Assembly (NCBI RefSeq): GCF_050897975.1
Contig: NZ_JBPAXY010000004.1
Location: 310,001-374,000, forward strand
Direction of reading: 5' to 3'
Origin: Pseudooceanicola sp050897975
GTDB lineage: Bacteria > Pseudomonadota > Alphaproteobacteria > Rhodobacterales > Rhodobacteraceae
DNA: 64,000 nt
In this document: piece after piece, positions 34,089-42,293 of the stretch
How the letters are laid out: every line of letters begins with the position of its first letter
How positions within the stretch are numbered: position 1 is the first letter of the stretch
Position numbers and translations under genes: made by a program
The notes under the pieces: model-generated
The model's database searches: none
Seen by the model: the letters and a program-made list of their open reading frames with translations, nothing else
Told to the model about the DNA's origin: nothing

Positions 34089-35018
34089 GTGGCGAAGGCA
34101 CGGGGCGGTGCAGAGGCAGAGGCAGCGGGGCAGGGCCCGGCGGATGGCCGGCGCGGCGCAGACCCCGCCGGGGCCGTGCGCGCCCGGATCGAGGCCGAAG
34201 ACACCCGCCTGACCGCCGCCGAGAAACGCGTCGGCGAGGTGATCCTGAAGGACTACCCCATGGCCGGGATGCAATCGGTCACCAAGCTGGCCGATCTGGC
34301 CTGTGTCTCGACCCCCACGGTGATCCGCATGGCGCGCAAACTGGGCTTCGAAGGCTTCCCCGAGATGCAGAATGCCCTGCGCGACGAGGTGGCCGACCGG
34401 ATCAAGGCCCCGGCGCTGAAACGCGATGCGCGCGGCGGCGACGGCCATGTGCTGCACCGCTTCGCCGATGCGGTGATCGGCAACCTGACCCGGTCGCTGG
34501 ACCGGGTGGATACGGATACCTTCGACGCGGTGGCGGCCCTGCTGGCGGATACGGCGCGCCCGGCCTATTTCCTGGGCGGGCGGATCACTGGCGCCACGGC
34601 GGCCTATTTCCACAACCATATGCAGATCATCCGCACCGGCGTCACCCTGCTGGACCAGGCGCCCAACGTCTGGCCGCATTACCTGCTGGACATGGGCCCG
34701 GCCTCGGTCCTGGTGCTGTTCGACATCCGCCGCTACGAAAAGGACCTGCTGCGCCTGGCCGAACTGGCCGCCGAACGGGGCGCGACGATCGTGCTCTTCA
34801 CCGACCAATGGGGCTCGCCCGTGTGCCGCGTGGCGCGCCATGTCTTCCACCTGGAGGTGGAGGCGCCCTCGAACTGGGACAGCACCGTGGCCATCATGAC
34901 CGTGGTCGAGGCGCTGATCGCCGAGGTGCAGGCCAAACGCTGGGACGAAAGCCGCGAACGGCTGGACGAGCTGGAGGCGATGTTCTCTTCCACCCGGGTG
35001 TTCCGCTCGGGGCTGTGA
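34089..35018 (+). CDS. MurR/RpiR family transcriptional regulator
   Basis: A 309-aa regulator: N-terminal RpiR helix-turn-helix (LTAAEKRVGEVILKDYPMAG, KLADLACVSTPTVIRMARKL) and a C-terminal SIS phosphosugar-binding-like domain from about residue 150 (PAYFLGGRITGATAAYF, VLVLFDIRRYEKD). I prefer GTG 34089 with GCGGAAGG upstream. An in-frame ATG at 34035 lies inside the operator palindrome and has no Shine-Dalgarno. It very probably controls the divergent seven-gene operon. Confidence 0.88.
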   Translation: MAKARGGAEAEAAGQGPADGRRGADPAGAVRARIEAEDTRLTAAEKRVGEVILKDYPMAGMQSVTKLADLACVSTPTVIRMARKLGFEGFPEMQNALRDEVADRIKAPALKRDARGGDGHVLHRFADAVIGNLTRSLDRVDTDTFDAVAALLADTARPAYFLGGRITGATAAYFHNHMQIIRTGVTLLDQAPNVWPHYLLDMGPASVLVLFDIRRYEKDLLRLAELAAERGATIVLFTDQWGSPVCRVARHVFHLEVEAPSNWDSTVAIMTVVEALIAEVQAKRWDESRERLDELEAMFSSTRVFRSGL

Positions 35019-35103
35019 GCCGGGCCATGGCGTGGGGTCTGGGCCCGGGCCCTCCTCCTGCCCTGGCAGGCGGGCGACGGACGGGCCGGGGATCAGCGGT
35101 GGA

Positions 35104-35544
35104 TCAGGCGCCCACCAGGGTGGCCATGCGGCGCAGGGCCAGCTGATAGCCTTCGGTGCCGAAACCGGCGATCACCCCGTCGGCGCGCAGCGAGACATAG
35201 GAATGATGCCGGAAGCTCTCGCGCTTGTGCACGTTGGAGATATGGCATTCGATGACCACGCCCTCGAAGGCGTTCAGCGCATCCAGGATGGCGACCGAGG
35301 TATGGGTATAGGCGCCGGGGTTGATCACGATGCCCGCGCAGGTGCCGCGCGCCGCATGGATGCAGTCGATGATGCCGCCCTCGTGGTTGGACTGGTAGAA
35401 GTCCAGCTCCAGCCCCAGATCGGCGGCCAGCGCGGTGCAGTCGGCGGCCACGTCGTCCAGCGTCTCATGCCCGTAGATCTCGGGCTGGCGCTTGCCCAGC
35501 AGGTTCAGGTTGGGGCCGTTGATGACCTGGATCTTGGCTGCCAT
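35104..35544 (-). CDS. aroQ: 3-dehydroquinate dehydratase, type II
   Basis: A 146-aa enzyme of the shikimate pathway, forming dodecamers. Hallmarks are INGPNLNLLGKRQPEIYG (residues 8-25, with catalytic Tyr24), QSNHEGGIID, VINPGAYTHTSVAI and ECHISNVHKRE with the catalytic His. Length is standard. It converges with rpiR. Confidence 0.97.
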   Translation of the reverse strand: MAAKIQVINGPNLNLLGKRQPEIYGHETLDDVAADCTALAADLGLELDFYQSNHEGGIIDCIHAARGTCAGIVINPGAYTHTSVAILDALNAFEGVVIECHISNVHKRESFRHHSYVSLRADGVIAGFGTEGYQLALRRMATLVGA

Positions 35545-35739
35545 GGCGCGCTCTCCTCTTGCTTGCCTTCCTCCCTAAGGGGCGCCGCGCCGCCGGGCAA
35601 GAGCGGGTCGCGCGCGCCATTCGCACGCGCCGATGAATTTTTGACCGTCTGATCCGCATCTGACCGGGTGCTGTGGCGCCGTTGTCGATTTTTCGCCGCA
35701 ATTGCGACTTTTACTCACCTCGCGCGACTCCCAATTTGG

Positions 35740-35767
35740 CCATCGACCGATGGTCTTGTTGCGCAAC
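35740..35767. promoter_or_regulatory. Two adjacent palindromes upstream of the Hint-domain gene
   Basis: CCATCG-AC-CGATGG at 35740-35753 and GTTGCGCAAC at 35758-35767, both perfect, in the 287-bp space between aroQ and the Hint gene. The nearby stretch is relatively A/T-rich. They are candidate regulator sites; no regulator is assigned. Confidence 0.4.
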
Positions 35768-35831
35768 CGGGCCGGCGCAAGCCGGGACCACAACAAAAAG
35801 GCAAAATGCCACAAAAGGGTAGAACAGGGTC

Positions 35832-36737
35832 ATGAACTGGAACGAACGCCTCGCACGAGGCCCGCAGCGCTGTCTCGGCTCGGCCCATGAGGGTCAGGCG
35901 GGATACGGGGCGGCTCCGGCCTCCTGGGACTATATCAAGAAGCCTCTGCGCTATTACCAGGGCGGGGGCGATGGCGGCGGGCTGGACCGGCGCCTGGCCT
36001 TTGGCCCTTCGGGACCGCTCAGCGACAGCGAAGGCCCGTTCAGCGGGCGCCGCATCGGCACCCTGCGCCGCGACGGCAAGCTGCGGATGTTCTCGGTCGA
36101 TCATGTCACCTCTTTCATCGCAGGCACGCGGCTGCGCACCCCCGGCGGGCTGCGCCGGATCGAGGAACTGCGCCCCGGCGACAAGGTGATGACCCTCGAC
36201 AACGGCCCCTGCGAGGTGACCTGGACCGGGCGCCGCACCGTCCGCGCGGGCGGCCGGTTCGCGCCGATCCTGATCCGCCCCGGCGCCCTGGGCAATCGCC
36301 ATCCGGTCCTCGTCTCGCCGTCACAGCACCTGGTGCTGAAGGACAGCGCGGTGCGGATGCTGTTTGGCCGCGACGAGGCGGTGGTGGCGGCACGTCACCT
36401 GCTGGATGGTGAACGCATCATCCGCAGCCCGCGCCCGCAGACGGAATACGTGCTGCTGCAGATGGACGGCTATCAGGTGCTGGACGAGGGCGACCTGGGG
36501 CTGGAATGTGCCGAGCCGCTGACCATCTGTGCCCTGGACGAGGCCATGCTGGCCCGGCCCCTGGCCCCCGATGCGGCGCGCCGTGCCGAGCTGAGCCTGA
36601 AGATGGCGCGGGGCGACCGGGTGGGCCTGTCGGGCTATGAAAGCCGCCTGCTGCGTTCGATGATGGCGGCCACCGCCGATCTGCTGCCCGCCCTGGGGCG
36701 CGGCTCGGGCAATGCCTTCGGGCTGGCCCTGTCCTGA
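35832..36737 (+). CDS. Hint-domain (Hedgehog/intein) protein
   Basis: A 301-aa protein with a Hint_2-type domain in the middle (about residues 93-235): FIAGTRLRTPGGLRRIEELR, PGDKVMTLDNG, a WTGRRTV strand, HPVLVSPSQHLVL and AARHLLDGERI. In Rhodobacterales such domains usually sit at the end of secreted RTX-like proteins or in short proteins, as here. The usual catalytic Cys at the start of the domain is replaced by Ser (VTSFIAGT). No signal peptide, RTX repeats or C-extein substrate is visible. Autoprocessing is therefore doubtful. Confidence 0.75.
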   Translation: MNWNERLARGPQRCLGSAHEGQAGYGAAPASWDYIKKPLRYYQGGGDGGGLDRRLAFGPSGPLSDSEGPFSGRRIGTLRRDGKLRMFSVDHVTSFIAGTRLRTPGGLRRIEELRPGDKVMTLDNGPCEVTWTGRRTVRAGGRFAPILIRPGALGNRHPVLVSPSQHLVLKDSAVRMLFGRDEAVVAARHLLDGERIIRSPRPQTEYVLLQMDGYQVLDEGDLGLECAEPLTICALDEAMLARPLAPDAARRAELSLKMARGDRVGLSGYESRLLRSMMAATADLLPALGRGSGNAFGLALS

Positions 36738-36776
36738 CGTCGCTGTCCTGACCACGCCGCCCTGATGCCGCGGGGC

Positions 36777-38777
36777 TCAGGCCGGGGGCGCCGCCTCCTT
36801 GCGTTGCAGCGCCGCCCGGGCGCGGCCTTCGTCGAAGGGCAGGCCCGCCGCCGCGCAGACCGGCGCCAGGGGGGCGACATCGCCGCCCATGATCCCCTCG
36901 GCCTGCACCACATGCACCGTCACCCCGCTGTCGCGCAGCGCGGCCAGCCGGTCGTCGTAGCAGGCGGCAAAGGGTTTCCAGAACTCCGCCGAGGTCGAAT
37001 GCTGGCGCATGAAGCTGGCCCGCGCCAGCGAGGCCAGCACCGCCGGGCGGTCGCGCTGGACGACCACCCAGGTGGCGCCGGGGAAAGCACGGGCGAAAAG
37101 CGGCCAGAGCAGGGCGAGCTTGGGATCCTTGTAGCCCCAGGGGATCTTGCCGTTGTAGCCTTCGGCGCGGATCGCGCGCAGCAGGCGGCGGGTCAGCCCG
37201 GGGCAGGGCGGCAGGGCCTCGGTCCGGGGCAGGGGCGCCACGCCGCGCGGATCGGCGCCAAGGGCGGCCAGCAGCGGCTTCAGGTGCTTTTCGCGGATCC
37301 GGCGGTTCTCGCCGTAGCCTTCGGGATTGTCGGCATTGCCTGCGATCGTCTCGCCTAGCCACAGGCCCTGCCCTTGCAGGATGCGGGTCACCAGCGAGGT
37401 GCCAGAGCGCGGCAGCCCGGTGATGAAGACCGGGCGCAGCGCCGCGGGCAGACCGGCGGGCGGGGCGCGGTGGATCGCGGGCAGGGCGGCGACAGGGCGC
37501 TGGCCCCAGTCCCGGCGCGCGGTTTCGATCCAGGCCGCCAGGGCGCGGGCCGACAGGTCTTCCTTGCGCAGGGTGGTGGCGCTGGCAAAGGCGCTCTGGG
37601 CATCGGCGCCCGGGCCCCAGAACCAATGCGCCGAGTGGTTCATGACCGCCAGCAGAGGCACGCCCGAGAACCCCGCCATGTGCCAGTTGGCACTGTCGAC
37701 CGAGATCACTCCCGCCAGGGGGCGGATCATGTCGATGGTCTCGGCCGGGTTGGTGGTGATGTCGGCCAGCGGCACATGGCAGCGCGGATCGGCGGTGAGG
37801 ATCGCGCGTTCCTCATCGGTCAGGTCGAATTGCAGCGCCAGAAAGCGCGCGTTCAGCGGCAGCATGTCGAGCAGGAAGCGCAGCGGGATATGCCGTTCCT
37901 CGCGCCGGTTCTGCCCCGAGCCACCCCGCCAGCACAGGCCGAAGACCGGCGGGTCGAAGGGGTGGCGCGTGGGCTGGTCCAGGGTGATCCCGGGCGCGAT
38001 ATGGCCCAGGCGGCGATAGCCCCGGCCGACGAAATCGGCGGCCAGATGGGCGCGCGGCTGTCCCAGCTCTTCGGCCACGCGGGCGGCGGGCACGTAGCGG
38101 GCCTGGGGGAAATAGCGCCGGATCAGCGGGCCATATTTGGCCAGGCCAATGAAGGTGGCGGCCTCATGGGCGCCCTCGGCCTTGATATGGGCCAGGTGGA
38201 ACAGCACGTCGCCCAGACCCTGTTCCAGCACGATCATCCCTTCGTCGCGGGCCGGATCCTCGGGCAGGGGGACATGGGTCACCCCCTGGGGCAGGACACG
38301 AGGAAAGTTGATCGCCTGCCAGCGCGCCGCATAAAGGGGAAAGCCCAGCCTGTAGCGATGCGCCCAGATCTCGTGCAGCCCGGCAGAGGTGCGGAAATCG
38401 GCCAGCTCGCGCGCGCCGTTGGCCGGATCGCGACGCAGCCGCTTGGCCTGACCCGGGTCGCGCAGCCGCAGCGACAGCCGATAGCGCATCGGCGTGAAAA
38501 GGCGCGTGGGCAGGGCGCGATTCAACTGTCGCGCGGCCTCCAGATCGCCCACGCCGTAAAGGGCGCAGCCCAGTTGCAGATAGCGCAGGGACTCCAGCCG
38601 GGGCGAGGGGATGCGGTTGGCCTCTGCCAGGGGCAGCAGCGGCGCGATCCGGTCCCAACAGCGCGAGATATTGCCCGAGGTGAAATCCCCCTGCGCCTCG
38701 CCTAGCAGCTTGGCCAGATCGACCTGGCGCGCCTGGGGGCCGGGGGCGGATCCGGGCGCCGGGGCGGCGCCGCTCAT
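36777..38777 (-). CDS. Glycosyltransferase-like/sulfotransferase fusion protein
   Basis: A 666-aa protein. Residues ~20-110 are a TPR-like helical part. Residues ~130-430 resemble the GT9/TPR-associated glycosyltransferase-like fold, with EQGLGDVLFHLAHI, GLCWRGGSGQNRREERHIPL and VISVDSANWHMAGFSGVPLLA. From about residue 445 a sulfotransferase domain begins with the PAPS 5'-phosphosulfate loop VFITGLPRSGTSLVTRIL. A YKDPK segment and WVVVQRDRPAVLAS (the 3'-phosphate-binding R/S region) follow. The combination suggests modification of a surface polysaccharide or glycan; the acceptor is unknown. The start overlaps the stop of the preceding gene (ATGA). Confidence 0.8.
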   Translation of the reverse strand: MSGAAPAPGSAPGPQARQVDLAKLLGEAQGDFTSGNISRCWDRIAPLLPLAEANRIPSPRLESLRYLQLGCALYGVGDLEAARQLNRALPTRLFTPMRYRLSLRLRDPGQAKRLRRDPANGARELADFRTSAGLHEIWAHRYRLGFPLYAARWQAINFPRVLPQGVTHVPLPEDPARDEGMIVLEQGLGDVLFHLAHIKAEGAHEAATFIGLAKYGPLIRRYFPQARYVPAARVAEELGQPRAHLAADFVGRGYRRLGHIAPGITLDQPTRHPFDPPVFGLCWRGGSGQNRREERHIPLRFLLDMLPLNARFLALQFDLTDEERAILTADPRCHVPLADITTNPAETIDMIRPLAGVISVDSANWHMAGFSGVPLLAVMNHSAHWFWGPGADAQSAFASATTLRKEDLSARALAAWIETARRDWGQRPVAALPAIHRAPPAGLPAALRPVFITGLPRSGTSLVTRILQGQGLWLGETIAGNADNPEGYGENRRIREKHLKPLLAALGADPRGVAPLPRTEALPPCPGLTRRLLRAIRAEGYNGKIPWGYKDPKLALLWPLFARAFPGATWVVVQRDRPAVLASLARASFMRQHSTSAEFWKPFAACYDDRLAALRDSGVTVHVVQAEGIMGGDVAPLAPVCAAAGLPFDEGRARAALQRKEAAPPA

Positions 38778-39544
38778 TTTTCCTTTACCTTCAGCAGGCG
38801 CTCGGGGCGTACCCGTTCGGCGGCCTCGAACAGCGAGAAGGTCTGGTTGACGTAGTTCACCGCGCCGCCGATGTGATCCATGTAGGTTTGCAGCTCGGGC
38901 GTCAGCTCGGCCTCGACCATCTGCACCGTGCGGTCCGGCCCGTCGGCCTCGAACTGCACGTAGAACAGCGGCTCGCCCCGGCGGATGACGATGGGCTGCG
39001 TCGTGTCATGCCATTCGAAGGCCCACATCAGCGGTCGTGGCCACAGGTTGATCGGGAAGCGCCCGCCAAAGATCGTCCCCGGCAGGGGCGTCTTGCGGTA
39101 GTACATGTAGGCTTCAAGCTGGGTCATGTAGACCGGCTCGTCGGTGATGAAGTAATAGGGCAGCTTCAGCTGGAGGATGGGCCGGTCGGGAAAGCGCCAT
39201 TCGCCCTCGCTGACCAGCGACAGCCGCTTGCCCAGGGTCGACCCGCGCACCGCCGATTTCTCGCCCGAGAGGTTGCGCAGCGCCGGTTTGCCGTCCTTGT
39301 CGCGGGCAAAGCCGATGTTCAGATCGAAGGGGCAGAGCACCTCGAAATAGCGGCTTTCCAGACCCACCACGGCGGGGCAGCGCGAGGCGGATTTGGCGTG
39401 GTCGCGCCGGGCGTCGCGGGAATGCACCCGGCGGGGCGGTTCGTAGATCACCGGCGCGTCGGTCTTGCCCAGAAGCCAGCCGATCTTGACCGGGCCTGCG
39501 CCGGGGTCGGTGGGGCCGCGCTGGTAGGTCACGGTGATGTCCAT
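38774..39544 (-). CDS. Conserved protein of unknown function coupled to the sulfotransferase
   Basis: A 256-aa soluble protein without signal peptide or membrane helix. Visible features are CPFDLNIGFARDKDG, LPYYFITDEPVYMTQLEAYM, GTIFGGRFPINLWPRPLMWA and RRGEPLFYVQFE, a beta-rich, aromatic-rich core. No family is recognised with confidence. Its ATG is 39544. Its stop overlaps the start of the glycosyltransferase/sulfotransferase gene by 4 bp, so it probably supports that enzyme or its product. Confidence 0.65.
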   Translation of the reverse strand: MDITVTYQRGPTDPGAGPVKIGWLLGKTDAPVIYEPPRRVHSRDARRDHAKSASRCPAVVGLESRYFEVLCPFDLNIGFARDKDGKPALRNLSGEKSAVRGSTLGKRLSLVSEGEWRFPDRPILQLKLPYYFITDEPVYMTQLEAYMYYRKTPLPGTIFGGRFPINLWPRPLMWAFEWHDTTQPIVIRRGEPLFYVQFEADGPDRTVQMVEAELTPELQTYMDHIGGAVNYVNQTFSLFEAAERVRPERLLKVKEK

Positions 39545-39660
39545 GAGGGATCTCCTGCGCGCGGGGGCGGCCAATGCCGAAAGGGGTAGCCTGTCACCCG
39601 GCCCCGCGCAAGGATTTCAAGGGCTTCGCCCCGCGTGCGTAGCAGTTGGCAGAGGTCCCG

Positions 39661-40593
39661 TCAGGGCAGCAGGGACAGCCAGAACCACGAAGTGAACAGG
39701 CAGACCCCGGTGGCGATCAGCAGGGCCGAGGCCGCCGAGCGCTTGGCCCGGTCATAGAGGTTGGCGAAGACATAGGTGTTCACGCCCGGCGCCACGCAGG
39801 CGGTCAGCACCGCCGAGCGGAAGGCCGCTTCGGGCAGGGCGAAGGCGCGGCCCAGCCCCCAGGTGATCGCCGGATGCACCAGAAGGGCCAGCACGCAGAT
39901 CATGCCGATCAGCCGCCAGTCGCCCTCGATCTTGTATTGCACCAGCACGCCGCCCACGGCGAACAGCGCCGCCGGCAGGGCCGAGCGGGCGATGATCTGC
40001 ATCGCATCGGTCAGCGGCCCGGGCACCGTCAGCCCGCTGAGGTTCACCGCGAAGCCGCACATCAGCGCGATCACCAGCGGGTTGGTGAAGATCTGCCGCA
40101 GGATTCGCCGCACCAGCGCGCCAAGGGCCAGGCCCTGGCCGCCCGCCCGGGTCAGCTCCATCGCGGCGATGCCCAGGGTGTAGCAGAAGGGGGCGTGGAT
40201 CGAGATGATGGCAAAGTTCGCATCCAGCGCGTCCAGGCCGAAGGCCCGTTCGGTGATCGGCACGCCCAGCATCATCGAGTTGGAGAAGAGGCAGCAGAAC
40301 CCGATGACCACCGCATCCTCGGGCGAGCGGCCGATGGCGCGGGCGCCGAAAAGGCCGAGGAAGAAACAGGCGGTGGCCCCGGCGTAGAAGCTGAGCAGCA
40401 GCGGCGCGTGGAACTGTTCGCCCAGGTCGAAACTGCTGACCGCCAGGAACAGCAGGCAGGGAAAGGCCGCGTTCTGGGTGTAGGACATCAGCCCCTCGGC
40501 CACCGACAGCTTCAGCAGCCCGGTCCGGGTGGTCACATAGCCCGCGCCCAGCACCAGGAAGACCGGCAGGATGATGTTGAGAAGCGCGCTCAT
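39661..40593 (-). CDS. AEC-family (auxin efflux carrier-like) transporter
   Basis: A 310-aa integral membrane protein with about ten helices. Typical AEC elements are LPVFLVLGAGYVTTRTGLL at the N-terminus, the IIARSALPAALFAVGG segment, and VLTACVAPGVNTYVFANLYD near the end. Bacterial members export or import small organic acids such as malonate or malate; the substrate is not predictable here. It is flanked by unrelated genes on the same strand. Confidence 0.88.
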   Translation of the reverse strand: MSALLNIILPVFLVLGAGYVTTRTGLLKLSVAEGLMSYTQNAAFPCLLFLAVSSFDLGEQFHAPLLLSFYAGATACFFLGLFGARAIGRSPEDAVVIGFCCLFSNSMMLGVPITERAFGLDALDANFAIISIHAPFCYTLGIAAMELTRAGGQGLALGALVRRILRQIFTNPLVIALMCGFAVNLSGLTVPGPLTDAMQIIARSALPAALFAVGGVLVQYKIEGDWRLIGMICVLALLVHPAITWGLGRAFALPEAAFRSAVLTACVAPGVNTYVFANLYDRAKRSAASALLIATGVCLFTSWFWLSLLP

Positions 40594-40626
40594 GCCAGGG
40601 CCCGGGGCGCGGGCGTCATCCGCGCG

Positions 40627-41424
40627 TCACAGGTCATAGGTGATCTGCATCCCGTCGAAGGCCGGGGTGATGTGATCCGCCGTCTCGGCCTCCAGCGTCT
40701 CGTAGTCGAGGTCGATGTGCATATTGGTCAGCACCGCGCGGTCCGGCGCGGCCCGTTCGATCCAGGCCAGGGATTGTTCCAGGTGCGAATGGGTGGGATG
40801 CGGATCGCGGCGCAGGGTGTCCAGGATCCAGCATTTCAGCCCGGCGCAGGCCTCCCAGGCCTCGTCGGACATCTGGGCCACATCGGGCAGATAGGCCACG
40901 TCGCGCACCCGGAACCCCAGGGCGTCGATCGAGCCGTGATTGACCCGGAAGGGCATCAGCGTCACCGGCCCGCCCGCGCCGTCGATGGTGACGGCGCCCT
41001 TGATGGTGTTCAATTCCAGGATCGGCGGATAGGGCGAACCTTCGGGCTGCACGAAGACATAGCCGAAGCGGCTGAGCAGCGCATCCTGGGTGTCGCCATC
41101 GGCCCAGACGGGCAGGCGGCGGCGCATGTTGAAGACCACCTGGCGCAGGTCGTCGATGCCATGCACATGGTCCGCATGGGCATGGGTGAAGACCACCGCG
41201 TCCAGCTCTCCGATCCCTGCGTCCAGCAGTTGCTGGCGCATGTCGGGCGAGGTGTCGATCAGCACCCGGGTGGTGCCCTCGTCACGGATCTGCTCGACCA
41301 GGAGGGAGCAGCGGCGGCGCGCATTCTTGGGGTTCGTGGGGTCGCAATCGCCCCAAAGGCCGCCGAGGCGCGGCACACCGCCGGACGAGCCGCAGCCGAG
41401 GATGGTGAAGCGCAGCTGAGCCAT
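40627..41424 (-). CDS. MBL-fold metal-dependent hydrolase (PhnP-like)
   Basis: A 265-aa metallo-beta-lactamase-fold phosphodiesterase-type protein. Metal ligands are H81, H83, D85 and H86 in FTHAHADHVHG. The N-terminal LGCGSSGGVPRLGG and C-terminal LTNMHIDLDYE match the PhnP/YycJ-like group. It is translationally coupled to tatD (TGATG overlap) at the end of the dacA-tmk-holB-tatD operon, an arrangement common in alphaproteobacteria. This argues for a housekeeping nucleotide or RNA-related role rather than phosphonate use. Confidence 0.88.
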   Translation of the reverse strand: MAQLRFTILGCGSSGGVPRLGGLWGDCDPTNPKNARRRCSLLVEQIRDEGTTRVLIDTSPDMRQQLLDAGIGELDAVVFTHAHADHVHGIDDLRQVVFNMRRRLPVWADGDTQDALLSRFGYVFVQPEGSPYPPILELNTIKGAVTIDGAGGPVTLMPFRVNHGSIDALGFRVRDVAYLPDVAQMSDEAWEACAGLKCWILDTLRRDPHPTHSHLEQSLAWIERAAPDRAVLTNMHIDLDYETLEAETADHITPAFDGMQITYDL

Positions 41425-42233
41425 CAGGCGGCGTCCTTCTTCCAGGCCGAAACCTTGGTGAAAAGCCGGTCGAAATTCGCCTGGGTCTGGGCGGCGAAGG
41501 CGGCATAGTCCATGCCGAAGACCTCGGCGCCGACCTGGGCGGTCAGGGCGGTAAAGGCGGGCTCGTTCCGCTTGCCGCGATGCGGCGGTGGGGCCAGATA
41601 GGGGCTGTCGGTCTCCACCAGCACCCGGTCGCGCGGCACCTGGGCGAAGAAATCGCGCAGCTCCTGGCTTTTCTTGAAGGTCGTGACGCCCGACATCGAC
41701 AGGTAGAACCCCAGATCCAACGCGCGGCGCCCAAGCTCGGGGCCGGACGAGAAGCAATGCATAACGCAGGAATAGGGGGCGTTGCGGTGCTCTTCTTCGA
41801 GGATCCGCGCCATGTCCTCATCCGCGTCGCGGGCATGGATGACCAGCGGCAGGCCGGTTGCGGCGGCGGCGGCGCAATGCACCCGCAGGCTGACCTGCTG
41901 CGCCTGGGCGCTGTCGGCGGTGTAGTGGTAATCGAGGCCCGTCTCGCCGATGGCGACCAGTTTCGGATGCTTGGCCACCTCGACCAGCTGCTCGAAGGTC
42001 ACCGGGGCCTCGTCCGCCACCGACATGGGGTGCAGACCATAGGCCCAGAAGACCGACGGATAGGTCTCGGCGATGGCGCGCACCTTGTCGATGCCGCCGG
42101 GTTTGGTGCAGATCGACACCATCCGGGTCACGCCCGCCGCATGGGCGCGCTCGATCACCTCATCCAGCGCGCCGTCGAAATCGGGAAAGTCGAGGTGGCA
42201 ATGGCTGTCGGTGATCTGGGCGGCGTCGGTCAT
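41424..42233 (-). CDS. tatD: TatD-family metal-dependent DNase/deoxyribonuclease
   Basis: A 269-aa TIM-barrel hydrolase. The metal-binding HxH is DSHCHLDF with H11 and H13. Further ligands are GETGLDYH, VIHARDADED, CVMHCFSS and LVETDSPYLAP. It follows holB and overlaps the MBL-fold gene by 1 bp. Confidence 0.93.
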   Translation of the reverse strand: MTDAAQITDSHCHLDFPDFDGALDEVIERAHAAGVTRMVSICTKPGGIDKVRAIAETYPSVFWAYGLHPMSVADEAPVTFEQLVEVAKHPKLVAIGETGLDYHYTADSAQAQQVSLRVHCAAAAATGLPLVIHARDADEDMARILEEEHRNAPYSCVMHCFSSGPELGRRALDLGFYLSMSGVTTFKKSQELRDFFAQVPRDRVLVETDSPYLAPPPHRGKRNEPAFTALTAQVGAEVFGMDYAAFAAQTQANFDRLFTKVSAWKKDAA

Positions 42234-42293
42234 GTCTGTCCTGATGGGTCTTGCGGGCGGGATGGGATGTGCCGGGACGGCGGGCCGGGCGGC

